A stretch of DNA of 64,000 nucleotides, taken from NCBI GenBank assembly GCA_052388455.1, contig JBQTIA010000005.1:26866-90865 (forward strand), written 5' to 3'. Position 1 is the stretch's first letter. The number at the start of each line of letters is the position of its first letter. A model generated the notes under the pieces. It saw only the letters and a program-made list of their open reading frames with translations. It did no database searches and was not told where the DNA came from. Shown here piece after piece: positions 1 through 8,240 of the stretch. Made by a program: the position numbers and the translations under genes. Source of the DNA: CAZSNH01 sp052388455. GTDB taxonomy: Bacteria > Pseudomonadota > Alphaproteobacteria > Rhizobiales > Hyphomicrobiaceae.

Positions 1-638
1 TCGGCGGCGGCTGGGCCACCGACCGGCTGTCGGACGTCACCCTGGATTTCCTCTTGCGCCATGTCAGCAGCGGCTACGCCGACACCAAGGAGGAGGCCGG
101 CAAGGAGGACTGGGGCCTGCACCTCGTGGCGTGGAAGGCCGACAAGCTCGATCACTGGAAGCGGCAGACCCTGGACGCGCATGTGGTCGACCCGGATCCG
201 CTCGGCCAGATCCAGATCTCCTTCAGCCACGTGTTCAACTACCGGCCGCGCAAAGTGCCGCCGCACGCCATCATCCACGACACGGTTTTCGAGCGCATGG
301 TGTCCTCGCTGCCGCTCTACGCGCCGCAGTCGCTGTTCGATCTCAACGACGAACTCGACAGGCGGCGCGACCTGATCGATGGCCAGGTCGCCAAGCTGAC
401 GGAAAGCAAGCTCCTGTCCGCCGACGATCTCAAGAAGATCGAAGGCTACAAAATGAAGCTGCGTCTCAACCGTTTCGAGGACTACTACAGGGACAAGCTC
501 CGGCCGTCGTTCAGCAGCGAGTACGTCGCCAAGGAGATCGCGCTCGCCAACGGCCCGAACGGATCACTCGACATTGACGTTCGGAGCAGAACAGGTGGTG
601 TGACGACGGGTGTCGCACCGGTCGCGGCACCGATTTGA
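1..638 (+). CDS. C-terminal part of a DUF2235 (Tle1-like) hydrolase, cut by window edge
   Basis: The reading frame is open from the first bases to a TGA at 636-638, so the true start lies left of the window and about 211 residues remain. The first residues read VGGGW followed by a LSDVTLDFLL stretch. This resembles the conserved HSDVGGGY...LSD segment of DUF2235/Tle1-type alpha/beta hydrolases, a family that includes type VI secretion phospholipases. The rest is hydrophilic, with a charged helical section in its middle, and ends in an Ala/Val/Pro tail with no recognisable motif. The catalytic Ser would lie upstream and cannot be seen. The family assignment rests on one short motif and is tentative. 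No secretion-system gene is visible next to it. Confidence 0.55.
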   Translation, partial: GGGWATDRLSDVTLDFLLRHVSSGYADTKEEAGKEDWGLHLVAWKADKLDHWKRQTLDAHVVDPDPLGQIQISFSHVFNYRPRKVPPHAIIHDTVFERMVSSLPLYAPQSLFDLNDELDRRRDLIDGQVAKLTESKLLSADDLKKIEGYKMKLRLNRFEDYYRDKLRPSFSSEYVAKEIALANGPNGSLDIDVRSRTGGVTTGVAPVAAPI

Positions 639-960
639 GACCCAGTCCAGGGACTTGCGCATACGTGACGTGTATGCCGCGAAGCATCCCTGCGGTCCTG
701 TCGATCCTTGCCAACAAGCCTTACGGCTAGGTTCAGTTGCAGACGGAGATTCCCCATTTGCCGTCACCCCGGCGGTCCGCGCCCTGCGCAGCTGCGCCGC
801 GACGCCGGGATGGGGAGTGTCCCAATCGACCGCGACGTTCGACTTCGCGAAATTTCCGCCCCACCTTTGACCAAGTTTTTGCGCGGGGTCTCGCCGCAGC
901 GCGGCCGGGCGTGGCAGGCTGGCCGGAGATCACACGAAAATCACGAGGGAGATGAGCGGT
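639..960. other. Intergenic region with imperfect palindromes
   Basis: No gene is supported in these 320 bases. They contain a short inverted repeat near 661-680 (catac/gtatg arms). A longer imperfect palindrome lies near 765-820, where an attccccat...ccccggcg block faces a cgccgggatgggg block. It resembles the palindromic intergenic repeats seen elsewhere in the window. The last bases carry the ribosome-binding site of the next gene. Confidence 0.4.
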
Positions 961-2406
961 ATGAAGGTTCGGTGGTTCGGGGGGGCGCTGCTGATGCCTG
1001 CGCTTCTGGTCGGCAGTCTGACGGTGGCCCTGGCCGGTGCGGATGGGGCGGGCGACCCGCAGCTCGTGGCGCCGCCCGAGCCGGCCGCGCGGCCGCCGTC
1101 GGTCGGTGAGCCTCTCGAACCGCAGCTTGTCGCGCCGCCATCGCCCGCCGCGAGGCCCGAGCCGCAAGCGGAACCGTTGCCTGTCCCGAAGCCGGCTGTG
1201 GCGAAGCCGAACGGCGGGGCCGCCCCGCAGTTCACCATCACGCTGGCCGGCGACACCGGCTTCAGTCCGCACCTCGCGCCGGTCAATCCGCGCACCTCGT
1301 CCAAGAGGGGCCGCACGCTCACTTTCGAGCAGGCGTTTGCGCCGATGGCGAAAGATGCGAACGGCGAATTGAATTTCGTCAACGTCGAGACGGTCATCAC
1401 CGAGCGCAACGATCTCGAGCGCGACACCAAGGGTCAGGGCGGGCCGTTCAATTTCCGCTCTCACCCGAACGGGTTTGCCCATCTGGTGTCGAAGGGCGTC
1501 AACCTGTTCTCCCTCGCCAACAATCACTCCATGGACTTCGGCGAGGCGGGACTGCGCGACACGCTGAAATACGCGAATGCCATGGAGAAATCCGGCCTCA
1601 AGGCGCATGCCGGCGTGGGTCTCAATCGCGAGGAGGCGAGCCGGCCGAAGATCGTCGACGCCAGCGCGGCAAAGGTCGCGTTCTCGGCCATCGGCATCGT
1701 GACCAACAATCTGGAACGCCATCGGGCTGGCGAGGACAAACCGGGCCAGATCGCCTATCGCTTCGACGAGGACTACCGGCTGGTGGTCGATCGCCTGAAG
1801 GAGCCCAAGGCCGACTACCGCGTGCTGTCGATCCACTACGGCGTCGAGGGGCAGGTGCGCGCGGATTTGGACCAGCTCAAGAACTGGCGGCGGGAGGCGA
1901 AGGGCGGTGTCGACCTCATCGTCGGGCATCACGCCCATGTCGTGCGCGGCGTCGAGATGACGGACAACGGCGCGCTCATTTTCTACGGGCTCGGCAATTT
2001 TCTGCATCACGGCACCGCCGACATCACCGGCAATCACGTCTGCCGCAGCTACGGCCTGTTCGCGCGCGTGCATGTCGCCGCGGGGTCTGACGGGCGGTGG
2101 CGTACGCGGGCTGTCGAGGCGATTCCCATCACCGACACGCACATCGCACCGCGGCGCTACCCGTCCGTCGACGTGTCGCACTATCGCGTGCACGCGCTGA
2201 ATTATCTCGGCGAGACGCTGGACGACGCTTCGACGGGTGCGAAGGGCATGCGCTTCACGCCGCAATCCGACGGCAGCGGGCTCTATTGCGTCGAGGGAGC
2301 GGCCGGCGATGGCGGAAAGATCGGCGCGCTCTGCAAAGGCTGGAAACCCTCCCCGCCGATCCCCCCCGGCATGCGCGGCGCCATCGCCGGAAGCTGCGTG
2401 AAGTAG
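961..2406 (+). CDS. CapA/PgsA-family metallophosphatase, secreted
   Basis: A 481-residue protein of the CapA (poly-gamma-glutamate synthesis) family, a calcineurin-like metallophosphatase fold. A hydrophobic signal peptide (about residues 1-25) leads into a low-complexity Pro/Ala linker. The fold then shows its metal-site motifs in order: LAGDTGFS, NVETVI, SLANNHSMDFG, LSIHYGVEG and VGHHAHVVRG, followed by YGLGNFLHH. The start at 961 is preferred because the GAGGGAG ribosome site at 945-951 is nine bases from it, but abuts an alternative ATG at 952. CapA proteins are linked to capsule or polyglutamate export, but no capB/capC is present here, so the substrate is unknown. Confidence 0.85.
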   Translation: MKVRWFGGALLMPALLVGSLTVALAGADGAGDPQLVAPPEPAARPPSVGEPLEPQLVAPPSPAARPEPQAEPLPVPKPAVAKPNGGAAPQFTITLAGDTGFSPHLAPVNPRTSSKRGRTLTFEQAFAPMAKDANGELNFVNVETVITERNDLERDTKGQGGPFNFRSHPNGFAHLVSKGVNLFSLANNHSMDFGEAGLRDTLKYANAMEKSGLKAHAGVGLNREEASRPKIVDASAAKVAFSAIGIVTNNLERHRAGEDKPGQIAYRFDEDYRLVVDRLKEPKADYRVLSIHYGVEGQVRADLDQLKNWRREAKGGVDLIVGHHAHVVRGVEMTDNGALIFYGLGNFLHHGTADITGNHVCRSYGLFARVHVAAGSDGRWRTRAVEAIPITDTHIAPRRYPSVDVSHYRVHALNYLGETLDDASTGAKGMRFTPQSDGSGLYCVEGAAGDGGKIGALCKGWKPSPPIPPGMRGAIAGSCVK

Positions 2407-2409
2407 TGG

Positions 2410-2646
2410 GGGACATGACCCGAATGCGCGGCATCCGCATTCGGGATCGTGTCCCTGTCAACTCTCAAAAACTCGTCATGGCCGCCTTCGCGGCCATGAC
2501 AGAAATTCTTGGTGGGTTCGGGGACACCATACTTATCTGCCCACAGAACAATCGCAGCGACGATCTTGCGCCAGCGGGACACGATCCCGATCGCGCTGAC
2601 TTCGTTGACAAGCAGGCCGTGCCGTCAGGCGATCGGGTCATGTCCC
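2410..2646. repeat. Palindromic element with 14-bp terminal inverted repeats (copy 1)
   Basis: It begins GGGACATGACCCGA and ends with the exact reverse complement TCGGGTCATGTCCC. Internally it holds two palindromic units: GGGACATGACCCGAATGCG with CGCATTCGGGATCGTGTCCC, then GGGACACGATCCCGATCGCG with GCGATCGGGTCATGTCCC. They are separated by about 100 bases that include a perfect 10-bp hairpin at 2475-2500. It starts four bases after the capA stop codon and could serve as a terminator. A second copy, lacking the middle segment, lies inside cobN at 52421-52547. No coding capacity is evident, so this is likely a non-autonomous palindromic element. Confidence 0.8.
2475..2500. terminator. Strong hairpin, possible bidirectional terminator
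   Basis: A perfect 10-bp stem (GTCATGGCCG / CGGCCATGAC) around a six-base loop lies between the convergent capA and alpha/beta-hydrolase genes, inside the palindromic element. There is no T-run on either side, so intrinsic termination is only suggested. Confidence 0.35.
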
Positions 2647-2652
2647 GTTCCG

Positions 2653-3576
2653 CTACCTGTCGATGAACGGCCGCAGGATCGCCATCAGCGCGCCGGGGCG
2701 CTGGTCCTGGGGGAGGTGATTGCAGCCGCGCAGGGTTTTCAGCGTTGCGTTCGGCAGCATGCGGGCGAGGCGGCGGCCGGCGGCGAGGGGCACGATATCG
2801 TCGCTACGGCACCACACCAGCAGCGTGGGCAGGGCCAGCGTGCGGGCGGCGGCCTCGACAGATATATCGGTGTCTCCGACGAGGGCGCGGGCCGTGGCGA
2901 GGAACGCGCGCTTGGCGGAGAACTCCGAATAGGGCGCGGCGTAGCCTTCGATGTCCTCCTCCGTGATGCCGCGGCGGCTGCCGCGCGAGGCTTCCAGCAA
3001 TTGCCGCGCGATGAGTCGCGGCGGCAGCGGCAGCAGCAGCGCTTCGGGAACGCCGGGCACGAGCACGAAATCGTAGGAGCGGGGCAGTGAGCCGGGCAGC
3101 GCAGGTGCGTCGATCAGAACGAGACTGGCCATGCGGCCAGGGTCCTCCCGCAGGAGCATCGCCGTCCGCAGGGCCACCGCACCGCCGAACGAGTGACCGA
3201 CCAGCGTCACCCCGTCGAGGCCGCGTTTCCTCACGAATGCGGCGACGAGGTGTGCCTGATCGACGGCCCCATAAGCGTCGTCGAGCGGCTTGTCGGAGCG
3301 GCCGAAGCCCTTGAGGTCGAGGGCGATGACGCGGTGCGTGCGGGCGAGATCGGGCGCGATGTGCCGCCAGGTGAAGGTCGAGGCGCCGAGGCCGTGCAGC
3401 AGCACGACCGGCGGCCCTTCGCCCTGGTCCTCGGCGTAGAGGACGACCGGCTGGCCGGTCTTGCCGGCGACCTCGGTTCGGTAAGCCGGCAAGCGCCCTT
3501 CGGCGCCAACCAGCGTCGGCGCAAGCACGATCAAGAGGCTGAGGAGGGCAGTCGCGCGCCGGATGCAGCGTTTCAC
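2653..3576 (-). CDS. Secreted alpha/beta-fold hydrolase
   Basis: A 307-residue alpha/beta hydrolase. After an N-terminal hydrophobic segment (about residues 8-22, signal peptide or anchor) come the oxyanion motif LLHGLGAS, the nucleophile elbow GHSFGG (Ser), a late Asp in CRSDDIVP and the catalytic His in GCNHLP. This order is typical of the AB hydrolase 1 family of esterases and haloperoxidase-like enzymes. The GTG start at 3576 is chosen because it overlaps the TGA of the upstream YARHG gene as GTGA, which implies translational coupling. The long in-frame extension upstream is then only a shadow of that gene. The substrate is unknown. Confidence 0.85.
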   Translation of the reverse strand: MKRCIRRATALLSLLIVLAPTLVGAEGRLPAYRTEVAGKTGQPVVLYAEDQGEGPPVVLLHGLGASTFTWRHIAPDLARTHRVIALDLKGFGRSDKPLDDAYGAVDQAHLVAAFVRKRGLDGVTLVGHSFGGAVALRTAMLLREDPGRMASLVLIDAPALPGSLPRSYDFVLVPGVPEALLLPLPPRLIARQLLEASRGSRRGITEEDIEGYAAPYSEFSAKRAFLATARALVGDTDISVEAAARTLALPTLLVWCRSDDIVPLAAGRRLARMLPNATLKTLRGCNHLPQDQRPGALMAILRPFIDR

Positions 3577-3869
3577 CGTCGGCAGCCCTTGGCGCGTTCG
3601 GCGGCATGCATTTCCGAAATCTGATCGCGCTGGGACTGGCTCAAGGGAACGTCGCGGACGTCGTCGAACTGGCAGCCCGCATTTCCGAACCGCTTGATCG
3701 CCTTCGGCGTGGTGAAGCAGTAGCCCGCCGCTTTGTAGATCGCGTTGCGCGTCTCCCACAGTTCGTCGCAGCTCCACTTGCGATAGTCGTCACCCGCGCG
3801 TGCCGGGATTGCGCCGACCGAGGTTGCGATGGCCAACAGAGCACCCGTAAGGGCGGGAACCACGCGCAT
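3573..3869 (-). CDS. YARHG-domain secreted protein
   Basis: A 98-residue protein with a signal peptide ending near ARAGDD, followed by one YARHG domain. Its marks are YRKWSCDELWETRNAIY, a GYCF pair and FGNAGC, and the two late Cys may form disulfides. The ATG at 3869 is preferred over upstream alternatives because GGAG lies eight bases before it and the signal peptide then begins properly. It is the first gene of a two-gene reverse-strand unit with the hydrolase, overlapping it by four bases. YARHG domains are thought to be extracellular or peptidoglycan-associated, but their function is unknown. Confidence 0.75.
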   Translation of the reverse strand: MRVVPALTGALLAIATSVGAIPARAGDDYRKWSCDELWETRNAIYKAAGYCFTTPKAIKRFGNAGCQFDDVRDVPLSQSQRDQISEMHAAERAKGCRR

Positions 3870-4024
3870 GGAGTCGTCTCCGTTCGAACCGAGGCACACC
3901 TGACGACAACCCTAACGCCGGCATCCCTTGCCGTCATCCACGCCGCGTGAGGCTCGCACCCGAACCCGTCGGCATTGATGGGTCTCGTGAGGCGACCGTC
4001 GGAAATCGCAGCCCATAGCCGACC

Positions 4025-4033
4025 TGTGGATAA
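4025..4033 (-). promoter_or_regulatory. Perfect DnaA-box match upstream of mraZ
   Basis: TGTGGATAA, the reverse complement of the DnaA box TTATCCACA, lies about 240 bases before mraZ and just upstream of the MraZ-like operator. A single 9-mer can occur by chance, so DnaA control of the division cluster is only a possibility. Confidence 0.35.
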
Positions 4034-4056
4034 CACCGCCAGCCCACGGACTATGG

Positions 4057-4071
4057 TTAACCAACCATTGA
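4057..4071 (+). promoter_or_regulatory. CtrA-like site and -35-like hexamer
   Basis: TTAA-CCAACCA-TTGA matches the alphaproteobacterial CtrA consensus TTAA-N7-TTAA with one mismatch. It runs into TTGACG (4068-4073), a good sigma-70 -35 hexamer, and overlaps the MraZ-type repeats. No convincing -10 hexamer was found at the ideal spacing. Confidence 0.4.
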
Positions 4072-4097
4072 CGCCCATAAAAAACCATGCAATCCCA
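4063..4097 (-). promoter_or_regulatory. MraZ-type operator: four TGG(G/T)N repeats at 10-bp spacing
   Basis: Read on the minus strand, TGGGA, TGGTT, TGGGC and TGGTT occur exactly every ten bases, each separated by five bases. This matches the known E. coli MraZ operator (TGGGN repeats with five-base spacers), in which MraZ represses its own dcw promoter. The block is about 175 bases upstream of mraZ, next to a TTGACG hexamer. Two of the four units are TGGTT instead of TGGG, so affinity may be lower. Confidence 0.7.
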
Positions 4098-4270
4098 TAT
4101 ACGCCCGTCCGCACCGGGCAAGGGCTCGTGGCGTTGGCGCCGGTCTGGTCGAGGGCCCGGACCCGAGCGACCGCCACGGCCCCGCCGGTCGGACGGACAT
4201 TGGCTTTACTTCCGCTGCCCACCGGCCGGGAGGCCCGTTTCGTGCGTCGAGGATCACCGAGCCCCGAAGG

Positions 4271-4777
4271 ATGGACCGCTTTGTCTCGACATTCACGAAC
4301 AGGATCGACGCCAAGGGCCGGGTCTCGATCCCGGCGCCCTTCCGCGCCGTGCTCGAGCGCGACGGCTACCAGCAGGGCAGCCTCGGCGGCGTCTACTGCT
4401 ACCCCTCGCTCGACGCTCGCGCGCTCGATGCGGGCGGCGAAAGACTTGCGAAGAAAATCGACGGGCTTCTCCGCGGCCTGCCGGACTATTCGGACGAGCG
4501 GGATGAACTCTCTGTCGCGCTCTACGGCGACGTCCAGGTACTCGGCATCGACGGCGACGGACGCATCGTGCTTCCTCAGGCGCTGCGCGACCACGCCGGG
4601 ATCACCGACCAGATCACCTTCGTCGGTCTTGGCGACAAGTTTCAGATGTGGGCACCCGCCGCCTTCGACGAGCGGCGTACGCGGGCCCGCGAGAAGGTTC
4701 GAGATCACAGAAATCTACTCGGCGCGGGGAGCGGCCGACCGTCGGGAGACGGCGGCGACGAGGGAGCACGGGGTTGA
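4271..4777 (+). CDS. mraZ: Transcriptional regulator MraZ
   Basis: A 168-residue MraZ with the two SpoVT-AbrB-type repeats expected. The first carries DAKGRVSIP (about residues 14-22) and the second DGDGRIVLP (about residues 97-105), both with the DxxxR signature. MraZ forms ring-shaped DNA-binding oligomers and represses the dcw cluster from repeats upstream of itself; such repeats are present at 4063-4097. It is first in the cluster and its TGA overlaps the TTG start of rsmH. The C-terminal tail (about residues 150-168) is a Gly/Arg-rich extension. Confidence 0.95.
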   Translation: MDRFVSTFTNRIDAKGRVSIPAPFRAVLERDGYQQGSLGGVYCYPSLDARALDAGGERLAKKIDGLLRGLPDYSDERDELSVALYGDVQVLGIDGDGRIVLPQALRDHAGITDQITFVGLGDKFQMWAPAAFDERRTRAREKVRDHRNLLGAGSGRPSGDGGDEGARG

Positions 4778-5793
4778 GTCCGAGCGGGACATCCGGAAGA
4801 CCACCGGAAGCCCGTGTGGCGGGACGGCACATCCCCGTGCTCATCTCGGAGGTGCTGGAGCAACTCGCGCCGGTTCCGGGCGAGACATACATTGACGCGA
4901 CCTTCGGCGCCGGCGGGTATTCGAGGGCGCTGCTCGAAGCGACAGATTGCAAGGTTCTGGCGCTGGATCGCGATCCGCACGCCGTGCGCGACGCGGCCGC
5001 CCTTTGCGCTCAGTTTCCCGGACGGCTGACCGTCGTCGAGGCCCCGTTCAGTCGCCTTGAAGACGTGGCGCGCGGCTCCCTGTCCTCCGACGCCGAGCCC
5101 GGCCGTCCTTCGGTGTTCACGCCGCCGGACGGCATCGTGTTCGACATCGGCGTCTCCTCGATGCAGCTCGACGAGGCGGAACGGGGTTTTTCGTTCCAGC
5201 GCGACGGGCCGCTCGACATGCGCATGTCGCAATCGGGAGAGAGCGCGGCCGACATCGTGAACACTTTAGGCGAGAAACCGCTGGCCGATCTCATCTACGA
5301 GTTCGGCGAGGAACGCCGCTCGCGCGCCATCGCGAGGGCCATCTTGGCGCGACGCGCGGAGCGGAGGTTCACGACCACTCTCGACCTCGCCGACGTGGTG
5401 ATGCGCGCCTATCGCGGCCAGCGCGAGGAGGGCCGGCATCCGGCGACGCGCACCTTCCAGGCGCTCAGAATGCACGTCAACGACGAATTGGGCGAGCTGC
5501 GGCGCGGTCTCGAAGCCGCCGAGCGCCTCCTGAAGCCGGGCGGGCGGCTGGTGGTCGTCACCTTCCACAGTCTCGAAGACCGGATCGTGAAAACCTTCCT
5601 CGCCGACCGCGCCGGCCGAGCCCCGCGCGGCTCACGCTATCTCCCCGAAACGATAAAACTTTCGAGCCCGAGTTTCCGGATTGTTAACCTTCGTCCGTTA
5701 ACTCCTTGTCAAGGTGAATTGGACGTCAACCCGCGTGCGCGGTCGGCACGGCTGAGAGCAGCCGTCCGCACCGAAGCCCCAGCACAGAGCTGA
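4774..5793 (+). CDS. rsmH: 16S rRNA (cytosine-1402-N4)-methyltransferase RsmH
   Basis: A 339-residue SAM-dependent methyltransferase that modifies C1402 of 16S rRNA. Family marks are GRHIPVLISEVLE, the SAM-binding YIDATFGAGGYSRALLE, FDIGVSSMQLD, ERGFSF and the late VVTFHSLEDRIVK. The TTG at 4774 is chosen because it overlaps the mraZ stop (TTGA) and has AGGGAG seven bases upstream. A GTG at 4816 is the alternative. Upstream in-frame sequence is only mraZ shadow. Confidence 0.93.
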   Translation: MSPSGTSGRPPEARVAGRHIPVLISEVLEQLAPVPGETYIDATFGAGGYSRALLEATDCKVLALDRDPHAVRDAAALCAQFPGRLTVVEAPFSRLEDVARGSLSSDAEPGRPSVFTPPDGIVFDIGVSSMQLDEAERGFSFQRDGPLDMRMSQSGESAADIVNTLGEKPLADLIYEFGEERRSRAIARAILARRAERRFTTTLDLADVVMRAYRGQREEGRHPATRTFQALRMHVNDELGELRRGLEAAERLLKPGGRLVVVTFHSLEDRIVKTFLADRAGRAPRGSRYLPETIKLSSPSFRIVNLRPLTPCQGELDVNPRARSARLRAAVRTEAPAQS

Positions 5794-5840
5794 TCGCCGC
5801 ACACGGGACCACGGACGAGACAGCAGCCGGAGAACCGTTC

Positions 5841-6131
5841 ATGCGTGCCGCAACCCTTTCCGCCGTCTTCATGGCCATCGCCAGCGCGTTTCTGGTCTAC
5901 GGCCTCAACTACGATACACGCCTCATCGAGGCCCGCGTGCTCGCCGCCGAGCGCGCTGCCGAGGCTGCCCGCGGCGACATCGCCGTGCTGAAGGCCGAGC
6001 GCGCGCACCTTTCGCGCCCGGAGCGCATAGAGCCGCTGGCCCGCGCCCAGGGCCTGCGTCCGCCCGTCGAGCGTCAGTTCGTCGGCGAGGGCGAGGACGC
6101 CGGCATCATCACCGGCTCGACGACGCGATAA
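5841..6131 (+). CDS. ftsL: Cell division protein FtsL
   Basis: A 96-residue bitopic membrane protein: a transmembrane helix at about residues 5-22, then a heptad-like periplasmic coiled coil (EARVLAAERAAEAARGDIAVLKAERAHLSRPERIE in part). This is the FtsL pattern, which recruits and activates FtsW/FtsI with FtsB/FtsQ. Position between rsmH and ftsI supports the call, because sequence conservation in FtsL is low. GGAG precedes the ATG, and the stop TAA shares its last base with the ftsI start. Confidence 0.85.
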   Translation: MRAATLSAVFMAIASAFLVYGLNYDTRLIEARVLAAERAAEAARGDIAVLKAERAHLSRPERIEPLARAQGLRPPVERQFVGEGEDAGIITGSTTR

Positions 6132-7828
6132 TGGCACCGGCGGCTGATCCCGTCGCGCGCCAGGGGGCTGGCCCAGGAGCCCTGGAACGGCAAATCATCG
6201 CCGCCCGCAGGCCGCGGCCGCGGCTGGTGGCCGTCACCGCCACGCTCGTTTTCGCGATGCTCGGCGTCGGCGCGCAACTCGTGCTGCTGGCTGCCCGCGG
6301 CGATGGCACTGCCGGCCTGAACATGCTGGAGACCGTGGCGTCCAGCGTGGCGCGGCCCGACATCGTGGATCGCAGCGGCCGGCTGCTGGCGACCGACATC
6401 GAGACCCAGTCTCTGTTCGCCGATCCCGCCGTCATCCTCGATCGCAACGAGGTGGTCGAAAAACTCCAGGAGATCCTTCCGGGCCTCGATACGACGCAGC
6501 TTCTCGCCACGCTGGCAGACCGTTCGCGCCGCTTCGTGTGGGTCCGGCGCGGGCTCGCTCCGGCGGTCGCTCAGCGGGTGCATGACCTCGGATTGCCGGG
6601 GCTGGCCTTCCGCTCCGAGCTGCGCCGCGCCTATCCGGGCGGCACGCTGGCCGGGCATCTGATCGGCACCGTCGACATCGACAATCGTGGCGCTTCCGGC
6701 GTCGAGCGGCACATCGATCAGCAGATCGGAGTCGAGACGCTGCATGGCGCCACCCGCTCCGAGCGGGCGGCGGTGAGGCTGTCGATCGACCTCGGTGTGC
6801 AGCATTCCCTCGAAGAAGAGCTGACCCGCTCCATGCGCCGCTACGGAGCTCCCGCAGCGGCCGGCGTCGTGCTCGACGTCACGTCGGGGGAGGTGGTGGG
6901 AGCCGCCTCGCTGCCCGCCGTCGATCCGGCCCGGCCCACGGCAGGGACCGAAGGCGCCCGCCTCGACCGGCTCAGCGGTGGTACCTTCGAGCTTGGCTCG
7001 ATCTTCAAGATCGCCACCCTGGCGATGGCCTTCGATGCCGGAACCGCTTCGCCCGAGAGCATTTTCGATGTCACCGAGCCGATTGTCGAGGGTGCGCGCG
7101 AGATCAGGGATCCGCATCCGGCCGGACGCCCGCTGACGGTGAGCGAAGTGTTCACCCGCTCGTCGAACGTCGGCGCCGGCCTGCTGGCCCTGCAGATGGA
7201 TGCCGGCCGCCAGCGGGACTTTCTGGCCCGGATCGGGCTGCTCTCCCCGATGGCGACGGAAGCCGGTCCCATTGCCCCGCCGCAGGTGCCCGCCCGCTGG
7301 GATCGCCTGACCCAGGTGACGGTATCCTACGGGCACGGGCTGGCGGTCGCGCCGCTACAGTTCGCAGCCGCTGCAGCGGCCCTCGTCAATGGCGGCAAGT
7401 ATCTGGCGCCGACGGTCTTGCGGCGGCAGCCAGGGTCTCTGCCGCAGGGTTCGGATGTGGTCTCTGCGCAGACGAGCCGGCGAATCGCCGATCTGCTGCG
7501 CCGCAACGTCATCGATCCGGGGGGCACCGGACGGCGGGCCGACGTCGCCGGCTACAAGGTCGGTGGCAAGACCGGCACCGCCGAAATGGCCGTCAAAGGG
7601 CGCTACCGCAAGGACCTCGTCATCTCGTCGTTTCTCGGTATCTTTCCGAGCGACCGGCCGCGCTATGTCGTGCTGGTTTCACTGTTCGAGCCGAAGCCGT
7701 CGAGCGAGACGGACGGCGAAATCTCCGCTGCGGTCAACGCCGCGCCGACGGTCGGCCGGCTGATCGCGCGGGTGGCGCCCCTGCTCGGCATTCTGCCGGA
7801 TGCAACCGCGACCGTCGCCGGCGATTGA
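6131..7828 (+). CDS. ftsI: Septal peptidoglycan transpeptidase FtsI (PBP3)
   Basis: A 565-residue class B penicillin-binding protein. It has a short cytoplasmic tail, one membrane helix (about residues 34-56), a pedestal domain starting at RPDIVDRSGRLLATDI and a transpeptidase domain. Catalytic motifs are SIFK (Ser nucleophile in ELGSIFKIA), SSN in TRSSNVGAG and KTGT in GGKTGTAEM. It crosslinks septal peptidoglycan with FtsW. Its ATG overlaps the ftsL stop by one base. Length is normal for the family. It is followed by a reverse-strand gene and then murE, so the cluster is interrupted here. Confidence 0.95.
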   Translation: MAPAADPVARQGAGPGALERQIIAARRPRPRLVAVTATLVFAMLGVGAQLVLLAARGDGTAGLNMLETVASSVARPDIVDRSGRLLATDIETQSLFADPAVILDRNEVVEKLQEILPGLDTTQLLATLADRSRRFVWVRRGLAPAVAQRVHDLGLPGLAFRSELRRAYPGGTLAGHLIGTVDIDNRGASGVERHIDQQIGVETLHGATRSERAAVRLSIDLGVQHSLEEELTRSMRRYGAPAAAGVVLDVTSGEVVGAASLPAVDPARPTAGTEGARLDRLSGGTFELGSIFKIATLAMAFDAGTASPESIFDVTEPIVEGAREIRDPHPAGRPLTVSEVFTRSSNVGAGLLALQMDAGRQRDFLARIGLLSPMATEAGPIAPPQVPARWDRLTQVTVSYGHGLAVAPLQFAAAAAALVNGGKYLAPTVLRRQPGSLPQGSDVVSAQTSRRIADLLRRNVIDPGGTGRRADVAGYKVGGKTGTAEMAVKGRYRKDLVISSFLGIFPSDRPRYVVLVSLFEPKPSSETDGEISAAVNAAPTVGRLIARVAPLLGILPDATATVAGD

Positions 7829-7859
7829 GCTTTGAGTTGATCGGGAGGGCGCGCTTCGA

Positions 7860-8240
7860 TCAGCGTCCGGCCGATGCGGTGCCCGACATGCCGTCGTTGC
7901 TGGTCCAGTACATTTTCGAGCCCTCGCGACGGACGGTGAAGCACTGCTCCTTGCCCTTGTTCCACGTCGACCAGCGCTGGCAGAAGCGGTTGCCGGCGAT
8001 GCGCCACGATCCGGTGTCGCGATAAATTCCAGAGAAGATCTGCATGGCGCGCGACTGGGCGACCATGGTGCCGCCGGTCGAATAGCGGATCGGCAGGCTG
8101 CCGAAGGGCGCGCTCAGATAGATGGTGTTGCCGGCGAAGGTCTTCTGCAACTCGGCGCCGCTCATGCTCTCGGCTGCCGTGGCGGCCGTTACTGTTACCA
8201 GACCCACGCCCGCAATCGCTACTCGATACCTCGACGCCAT
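7860..8240 (-). CDS. Small secreted DUF995-like protein
   Basis: A 126-residue protein with a signal peptide (about residues 1-22, ending TAATAAES). The following domain has the pattern seen in DUF995-type proteins of Rhizobiales: an early GNTIYL, then IYRDTGSWRIAGNRFCQRW and KEQCFTVRREG, with two Cys that may pair. The function of this family is unknown. It is inserted in reverse orientation between ftsI and murE, so it splits the usual dcw order. The family call comes from pattern recall and is moderate. Confidence 0.6.
   Translation of the reverse strand: MASRYRVAIAGVGLVTVTAATAAESMSGAELQKTFAGNTIYLSAPFGSLPIRYSTGGTMVAQSRAMQIFSGIYRDTGSWRIAGNRFCQRWSTWNKGKEQCFTVRREGSKMYWTSNDGMSGTASAGR

Noticed and set aside
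733..2265. Long reverse-strand frame (510 codons) opposite capA
   Set aside because: It lies fully antisense to a gene with clear metallophosphatase motifs, is rich in Arg/His/Asp as high-GC shadows are, and shows no domain.
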